64,000 bases of DNA. Source: Ulva prolifera. Lineage: Eukaryota > Chlorophyta > Ulvophyceae > Ulvales > Ulvaceae. Shown here one piece after another: positions 59,009 to 64,000 of this stretch. The stretch's first letter is position 1; each line of letters opens with the position of its first letter. The stretch spans positions 5,463,172-5,527,171 of the forward strand of contig CM041201.1 in assembly GCA_023078555.1 (NCBI GenBank), in the 5' to 3' direction. Position numbers and translations under genes: made by a program. Under the pieces are notes generated by a model. It searched no databases, was not told the DNA's origin, and saw nothing but the letters and a program-made list of their open reading frames with translations.

Positions 59009-59420
59009 GCGGTCAGCAGGGGCAGCAGCGAGCAGCGGGTCCAGCAGCGGGGTCAGCAGCGGGTCAGCAGCAGGTCAGCAGCGGGTCAGCAGCAGCAGGG
59101 TCAGCAGCAGGGTCAGCAGCGGGTCAGCAGCAGCGTCAGCAGCAGCAGGGTCAGCAGCAGGGTCAGCAGCAGGGTCAGCAGCAGGTCATCAGCAGGTCAG
59201 CAGCGGGTCAGCAGCAGGTCAGCAGCAGGGTCAGCAGCGGGTCAGCAGCAGGTCAGCAGCAGGTTCAGCAGCAGGGTCAGCAGCAGGGTCAGCAGCAGGT
59301 CAGCAGCAGGGTCCGCAGCGGGGGCAGGAGCAGGGTCAGCATCGGTTCAGCAGCAGGGTCAGCAGCAGGTAAGCAGCAGGGTCAGCAGCGGGCCAGTAGC
59401 GGGGTCAGCAGCGGGCTGTG
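59009..59420. repeat. GTCAGCAGCAG-type tandem array
   Basis: The array consists of variable 9-15-bp units built from GGTCAGCAGC(A/G)G, repeated about 35 times with many length changes. A looser continuation occurs to about 59,700 (GGTCAGCAGCAGGTCAGCAAC and similar). It sits between the start of the RT region and the right end of the element. No unit has CRISPR-like repeat/spacer structure. Confidence 0.9.
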
Positions 59421-59699
59421 GGCTCTGTTTTAATGTGGCCTTTGTGTGTGGCTCCGGATGCGAATCTTTTATTGTGTGTGTGTCTATTCCCGTTCACTGT
59501 AACACAGCAGTAGGTTAGCGGAGATCCAGCAGCGAAGCAGCAGTGGGTCAGCAGAAGGTTAGCAGTGGAGCAGCAGCAGGTCAGTAGCCGTTGACAGCGG
59601 GTCGGCAGTGGGTCAGCAACAGGGCAGCAGCAGTTGACAACGAATCAGCAATGGGTCAGCAGCAGGTCAGCAACAGTTGACAGGGAGTCAGCAGTATCT

Positions 59700-60567
59700 C
59701 TAGAGATACGTCAGCAGCAGGTCAGCGGGACGGCAACAGGGTAGCTTGCAGGTCAGCGGCGGGCCAGGAACAGGCAGCAGTACAGTGGTGAGGTGATTTT
59801 TCGTTAAGGTGAGGCGATGTGTGCGGGTGCATTGATTGTGGGTTAGCAGAGGGCGAGCAGCAGGTCTGCGACAGGCAGCAGCAGAGCTGCAGGCAGCGTG
59901 GTGTGCAGCCGTCCACCAGGAGCGCTCACAACGCACATGAGTGGACTGTCTGCGTTGCACCGAAGATGTCCCGATGCGTTTGTCACTGTCGGCAGCGGTG
60001 AGCAGGAAACGAGTGGAAAAGAGCGCGGCGCACCACTGCCGGCTTCTCGGGGCATGAGGAGTCACATCTTGGATGCTCTGCCCGACTCGGAACGGCTTTT
60101 CTCGCGACGAGTTGGTCTCCGGCGTGCGCGGCTCGTCGGGAGTCGCAGCGGGTTGGTCAATGACTTCCAATTCTCAGATGACCAGCTGCCCTGGCTACTG
60201 CTGAGCCTCTCCTCATCTTTCTCCTCGTCAAATTTGCGCCAGCGCTGTGTCGGGTTCGTAGGCCCGCTGCTCCGAGTCCATCAGAGCGAGGTCGTCCACG
60301 TCTCTCCCAGCCATCTCGGAACCAGCAGAAGCTAGCAGCACCAGCGTGGTCGGAATGGTGCGCACGAGCCCACTGAAGCGGATCCGTGCCAGTCTGACGT
60401 CTTTCGCTGCCGTCTCTAGAGAAGATCTTTGTACTGGTCGACGCGAATCGGCTCGAAAGCAATGAGCGCGCTGTTTGCATCAATCGACAGCTGTGGCACG
60501 AAGAATGTATGTGGCTCCAGCTTCGCGGCGCTAGGTAGGCGTGGGTCCAGCATCCCCGATCAGTGTC
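59700..60567 (-). other. Possible gag remnant of the DIRS element
   Basis: Minus-strand frames here include a Pro/Thr/Arg-rich stretch (DQPAATPDEPRTPETNSSREKP) and, in another frame, a charged stretch (RWRKFDEEKDEERLSSSQGS). The position upstream of RT and the composition fit a gag-like region broken by frame changes. No nucleocapsid motif is visible, so the assignment is tentative. Confidence 0.4.
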
Positions 60568-60817
60568 TGCGATCCTATTTGAACGGTTGACAGCCGTCAA
60601 CTCTTGTATCAATGAGAATACAGCGTGCCTGTACAGCAAGTCAGCCGAGCATTGTGCAGGCTGTTCGCTACTTGTCTGTTCCATGCTCAGCACGCTGTCT
60701 GCGCTTTCTTGCTGGTTCGTTTCTCGTGCAGCGAGCCGCTGTTCGTCTGCCCCTGTCACCACCTCAGCAATCTGTCGCTGCTCATTCTTTTGCTTTGCAT
60801 CATTACAGTGAAGAAGA
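60568..60817. repeat. Split direct repeat B2 (right terminus of DIRS element)
   Basis: About 250 bp from TGCGATCCTATTTGAACGG to CAGTGAAGAAGA. It equals B1 without the Copia insertion and differs from it at a few bases, such as CCGAG for CCCAG near 60647. Host sequence begins at TGTCGGTATC. Confidence 0.92.
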
Positions 60818-61320
60818 TGTCGGTATCATATGTCATCTATCTTCAATATCCGCATGTTTTGCGTAATATAACCCGACCAAAGCACACAGACAGTTGGGGT
60901 TAGATGTGTGGTGTGGCATTTATCCTCAACCTCCAATGTCTGCTGAGTGGAGGCTGATCCGGCTGCTCACAATGGTCTAGCATGAGTCTGTTTCAATTGT
61001 CCCACATCACTACAATCTTCGAACTGCATTTGCATACAGGTTGCCAAGAAAATCATACAAGTTGCTGATTGAATCTCGGCCACCGATACTGCCTTGACCT
61101 GTAGCCCCGAGAGGAGGCAAATATATGGAGTGCTGTTTGCAGCTGATGTATATGCCGTAAGCAAACCATCGGCACACCTCACAAGCAACCTCGCATGAAA
61201 CATGACTCTATGCGCCAATTGGGCCGATCAAATGATGCTGTGCCATGACTATCTAGCACTACCACCAAACTACACCCAAGCGGAAATTTGTGTTCTATCC
61301 GTCCATCCCATAGTACTCAT
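60818..61320. other. Host flank, no gene recognised
   Basis: The interval lies between the right end of the DIRS element and the 3' end of the Mpv17-family gene. Short frames only; the right part is probably 3' UTR. Confidence 0.4.
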
Positions 61321-62040
61321 CTAGTTACCAATTCTAGAAAGCATGCACGTCCATCCTACAGCGACGATGTTGATGAAAATGATTCGATACTGAATTGGTA
61401 TCAAGAAAAAGTTGACCGCCTGCGCGGCAGGCCATAATCGCCATCCCGCTAGTGTGGTTGGGACCAGCTTTTCTGACACCTCGGCAGGAATGCGATCAGG
61501 CGTGCCTCGCAATGACTGAGTCCATGCGAAGAACGTCATTGTCCCAATTGGAGAATTGATCAACTGATCGGCAGCCACCTTCGATGCAACAGCGACTGGG
61601 TGGGTGGGGTTCTTCGGCATGATAAACTGCAAATCAGACATTGCTCTGTAAAGCATACATGAATACTGGTCAGGTACGGCCTTTGACAGGAATTCCAGCA
61701 CAATATTAACGCCCGACTGCTCAAGATTGCAGTGAGCCATGCGTACCTTCTCTAACCAGTGGAAGAAAACGTGCATCTGGGGTGCTGCGATCAAAGCGCC
61801 AAATAGTGCCATGCGGACGGTCCGCAACGGGTCAATGCCGTCAAACATGGAAGCTTGTCTAATGGTGATGCCATCTGTGGTAATGGGCACACTTGGGGGA
61901 CGGCTGATTGACTGGGCTACGACATCGCCAATGGCGAACCCGACCAGACATGTCGCGCACTTGGTGGCTAGCGGATGATTTTGAGCTGCACGCTCATATC
62001 GCCGGAGATAGCTGGTGGACTTCGCGAGAATCTGTGCCAT
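61321..62040 (-). CDS. Mpv17/PMP22-family membrane protein, 2 exons, 199 aa
   Basis: Probable exons on the minus strand are 62040-61747 and 61626-61321. The intervening 120 bp has GT-AG ends but is a multiple of three with no stop, so an unspliced 239-aa frame is also possible. The N-terminal YLRRYERAAQNHPLATKCATCLVGFAIGDVVAQ contains the family's opening pattern of a short helix, Asn-His-Pro and a Gly-Asp-x-x-x-Gln membrane segment. RTVRMALFGALIAAPQMHVFFHWLE and the C-terminal LAGWRLWPAAQAVNFFLIPIQYRI match the conserved W-x-x-W-P-x-x-Q-x-x-N-F signature. Members are four-helix proteins of the peroxisomal or inner mitochondrial membrane, or of plastids. The extra ~40 residues of the unspliced form do not match the family, so splicing is favoured. 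Confidence 0.85.
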   Translation of the reverse strand: MAQILAKSTSYLRRYERAAQNHPLATKCATCLVGFAIGDVVAQSISRPPSVPITTDGITIRQASMFDGIDPLRTVRMALFGALIAAPQMHVFFHWLEKVRMAHCNLEQSGVNIVLEFLSKAVPDQYSCMLYRAMSDLQFIMPKNPTHPVAVASKVAADQLINSPIGTMTFFAWTQSLRGTPDRIPAEVSEKLVPTTLAGWRLWPAAQAVNFFLIPIQYRIIFINIVAVGWTCMLSRIGN

Positions 62041-64000
62041 TTGTATGCAGGCGGGCGAGGCTCACGTGTCGACACTGCAGCTGTACCTGCAGCTCACACC
62101 ATGGCTGCCATATTTGCCAGAGGCCCCACATATGATCAATAGTGTCAGATCATCAATTTCAATTCAATGTTTTCAGCTGCGTAATCGTTCATCGTGGATT
62201 GCAGGGAGCGGGGGGTGGACCATTTCCGCGTGGCACGCTCCGTGATATCCGATACGCACGGTTCCTGTGACCGGATTATCAGCGGAATACATTGCATCCA
62301 TTGTCGGTCGTAACAAACATGCGTATCTGAGCACAGTTATGCCTCCGATGAGGTATCATCAGACACATCAGTCTATTCAGGACGGGCCGTCGAACCAGAT
62401 TAGGCGGGACTAACGCCAAGGGCAGCGCACGGCAGCCCTAGCATTGACCAGAGAGCGCTGTCTGTAAAACAACAGGTTGAACAAGTGAAGAGCAGACATT
62501 GACGCAGCGCATCCCACGTTGAGCACGACGCACATCGCAAGGTCAGCTGATCAAACGTACAGCAACAATTTGAAGCAGGAAATATACTTCACAGTTCAAG
62601 CACAACAATGAATGTTGTCGCATCTTAATGCTTGATTTAAGGTGCTGCTCCCATTGCAATACACCGCGGAGAGTGTTGCTCCGGCTCTGATCTGGCCTCG
62701 CCGAACCCCCAGACAGCGCGCAGACGAAGCACACCTGTTTTATCCTCACGACGGCCGTTTCACTTGGGCTCCTGCAAACCAAAGGTATGGTGCTGCTAAT
62801 TTACAGGCAGGTGCGAGATTTCAAGGTGCGATGGGACGGAGCACCAGCGATCAAACGTACTTGCACACTCTAGATTAACTCGGTGGCGAAGTAGTTTCTG
62901 GTGCCAGAATTTGGCGGAGGGCTCGCATTTGTATTCACGAGTCATCTGTGGCTCTGTCACCATCCTGCAGATGTCGTGTGGTAAGCACTGCTGGATCCAT
63001 GCATTTTACGATTGCTTTTGGCGCCACCGTGGACCGCGTCCTGATAGGTGGTGCAAATCAAAATAATTTTGGTCATACCCGAGAACTATCTCGAGATGGG
63101 AACACGGCCCCGCATCATAATCAAGTAGTGTACGATAACCGCGTGCCCCTTGTGGTGTTACTCCTCGACGAGGGCGGCGTGCCGTGTAGTCAATGTTTCC
63201 CGCTATTGGGTTTCCCGGGTACACACCAGACACTGCAGCACAATGCATGCAAATCGGCCGCAGGCCAGGCCAGCTGGTCTGGTCAGACCACCACAAGCCA
63301 CACTGCTGCGACACCGCTGCTGCCGCCTGAATGTCCCAAACACACTCCATTGCATGATTGCTGCTGAACCTAGATTTGGCGTCGGCAGCGGCATCGATGC
63401 AACCATGCAAGCGATCGTGCACGAATGCATCAGGACTGTCGTTCCAAATAGCCGCTGCTATGCGTGATTATATTGCATCAAATATGTCGTGTGCACATGA
63501 TGTATGATCGGATTCACTCACATGGTACGAAGCATGCCATCTCTGTTCTGAGCTCGACTTCCGTGCGCGCGATTCGTCGTACCTTCCGATCGCCGGAAAT
63601 ATAAACATTTTCGACAGGTACACCACAGACGCTGTTCAGTTTATTGCTGTCGCGATGCTTGCACACATAGGTTCCATTGTGCACGTGTGTGAGTCAGGCG
63701 GTCCCAGTAGAGAGCGAAGCATTGCCCATGACCCTGCATCCGAATTGCATTCTGTGGAGCATTTTAGGAAAGACCATTGCTGCTTGTACTAGGAATGTAT
63801 GATATCACATTTTGCAGTGGTGCTGTATCTACTACAATTGCTTCCACCTGAGCGGTGTGCGACCCACAGTTACGGGCTGCGATCGTTTTACTAGTTTTCC
63901 CTGTCACAATGATGCATCTGGTTGACCTGTTCACCGAGAAGATTTGCAATGTTTGAGGACGGATTCAGTAACACTTGTGCACGTAACTTGTTGCACCTCT
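62041..64000. other. Right-end host DNA, no gene assigned
   Basis: The part just above 62040 should contain the Mpv17-family promoter. Overlapping frames on both strands at 62,948-63,470 are open for over 130 codons, but neither translation resembles a known family. An exon of a gene running out of the window is possible. Confidence 0.35.

Larger units (their letters stand above)
47467..60817. mobile_element. DIRS-order retrotransposon, PAT/Kangaroo type, with split direct repeats
   Basis: The element has the order A1 - spacer - B1+A2 - tyrosine recombinase - RT/RNase H - repeats - B2. A1 (47467-47595) equals A2 (55142-55270), and B1 (48314-48406 plus 54986-55141) equals B2 (60568-60817) apart from a few substitutions. 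B1 and A2 are contiguous, which is the split-direct-repeat layout of PAT and Volvox Kangaroo, thought to integrate from a circular intermediate without target duplication. The recombinase is on the plus strand and RT/RNase H on the minus strand. As I recall, Kangaroo also has its recombinase inverted. Removing two nested Copia insertions leaves about 6.4 kb. Confidence 0.85.

Noticed and set aside
59009..59420. CRISPR array
   Set aside because: The units are short, variable and contiguous with no unique spacers, and the host is a eukaryote; it is a minisatellite.

Overview
The window is nuclear DNA from a eukaryote, almost certainly a green alga. Its genes are split by short GT-AG introns, roughly 35-1000 bp. 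Several products have their closest recognisable relatives in Viridiplantae: an ACL5-type thermospermine synthase, an OEP61/TPR7-type TPR protein, a plastid SecY-like protein, an At1g19690-like Rossmann protein and a plant-type cystathionine beta-lyase. The large mobile element at the right resembles the PAT/Kangaroo elements of volvocine algae. I cannot name the species. Exon models come from reading frames, splice-site motifs and phase arithmetic alone; no transcript data were available.

Left part (1-39,400) is a gene-dense euchromatic arm. In order it holds: a fused Ldh2-type dehydrogenase::cystathionine beta-lyase (minus); a plastid-type NAD(P)-binding epimerase-like protein (minus); a tandem-BRCT nuclear protein (plus) converging on a SecY-like plastid translocase (minus); an 841-bp TIR element; an ankyrin-repeat membrane protein (minus) divergent from thermospermine synthase (plus); the 2-oxoglutarate dehydrogenase E2 subunit (minus); a GT92/DUF23-type glycosyltransferase (minus) divergent from NSUN5 rRNA methyltransferase (plus); an OEP61/TPR7-like protein (minus); and mitochondrial MnSOD (minus) divergent from TAF9 (plus). 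Long CA/GT arrays sit inside or beside three of these genes.

Right part (about 40,300-60,820) is a nest of retroelements. A decayed retroelement fragment is followed by an aberrant Ty1/Copia copy (42,013-47,415) that has only one LTR and carries an inverted LTR end at its other terminus. Next is a DIRS-order element of PAT/Kangaroo type (47,467-60,817) with split direct repeats A1...B1-A2...B2, an intact tyrosine recombinase on the plus strand and a broken RT/RNase H on the minus strand. Two further Copia insertions lie inside it: a solo LTR (47,824-48,171) and a complete, very young Copia element (48,407-54,980) whose two LTRs read identical and whose 1852-aa polyprotein is open. Every Copia insertion has a matching 5-bp target duplication, so the order of events can be read directly.

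Far right (60,818-64,000) returns to host DNA with an Mpv17/PMP22-family gene and unassigned sequence.

The most unusual finding is the first gene. Seven exons join in perfect phase to give one 835-aa protein whose N-terminal half is a malate/lactate-dehydrogenase-2-family enzyme and whose C-terminal half is a complete PLP-dependent cystathionine beta-lyase. The fusion point lies within a single uninterrupted exon.
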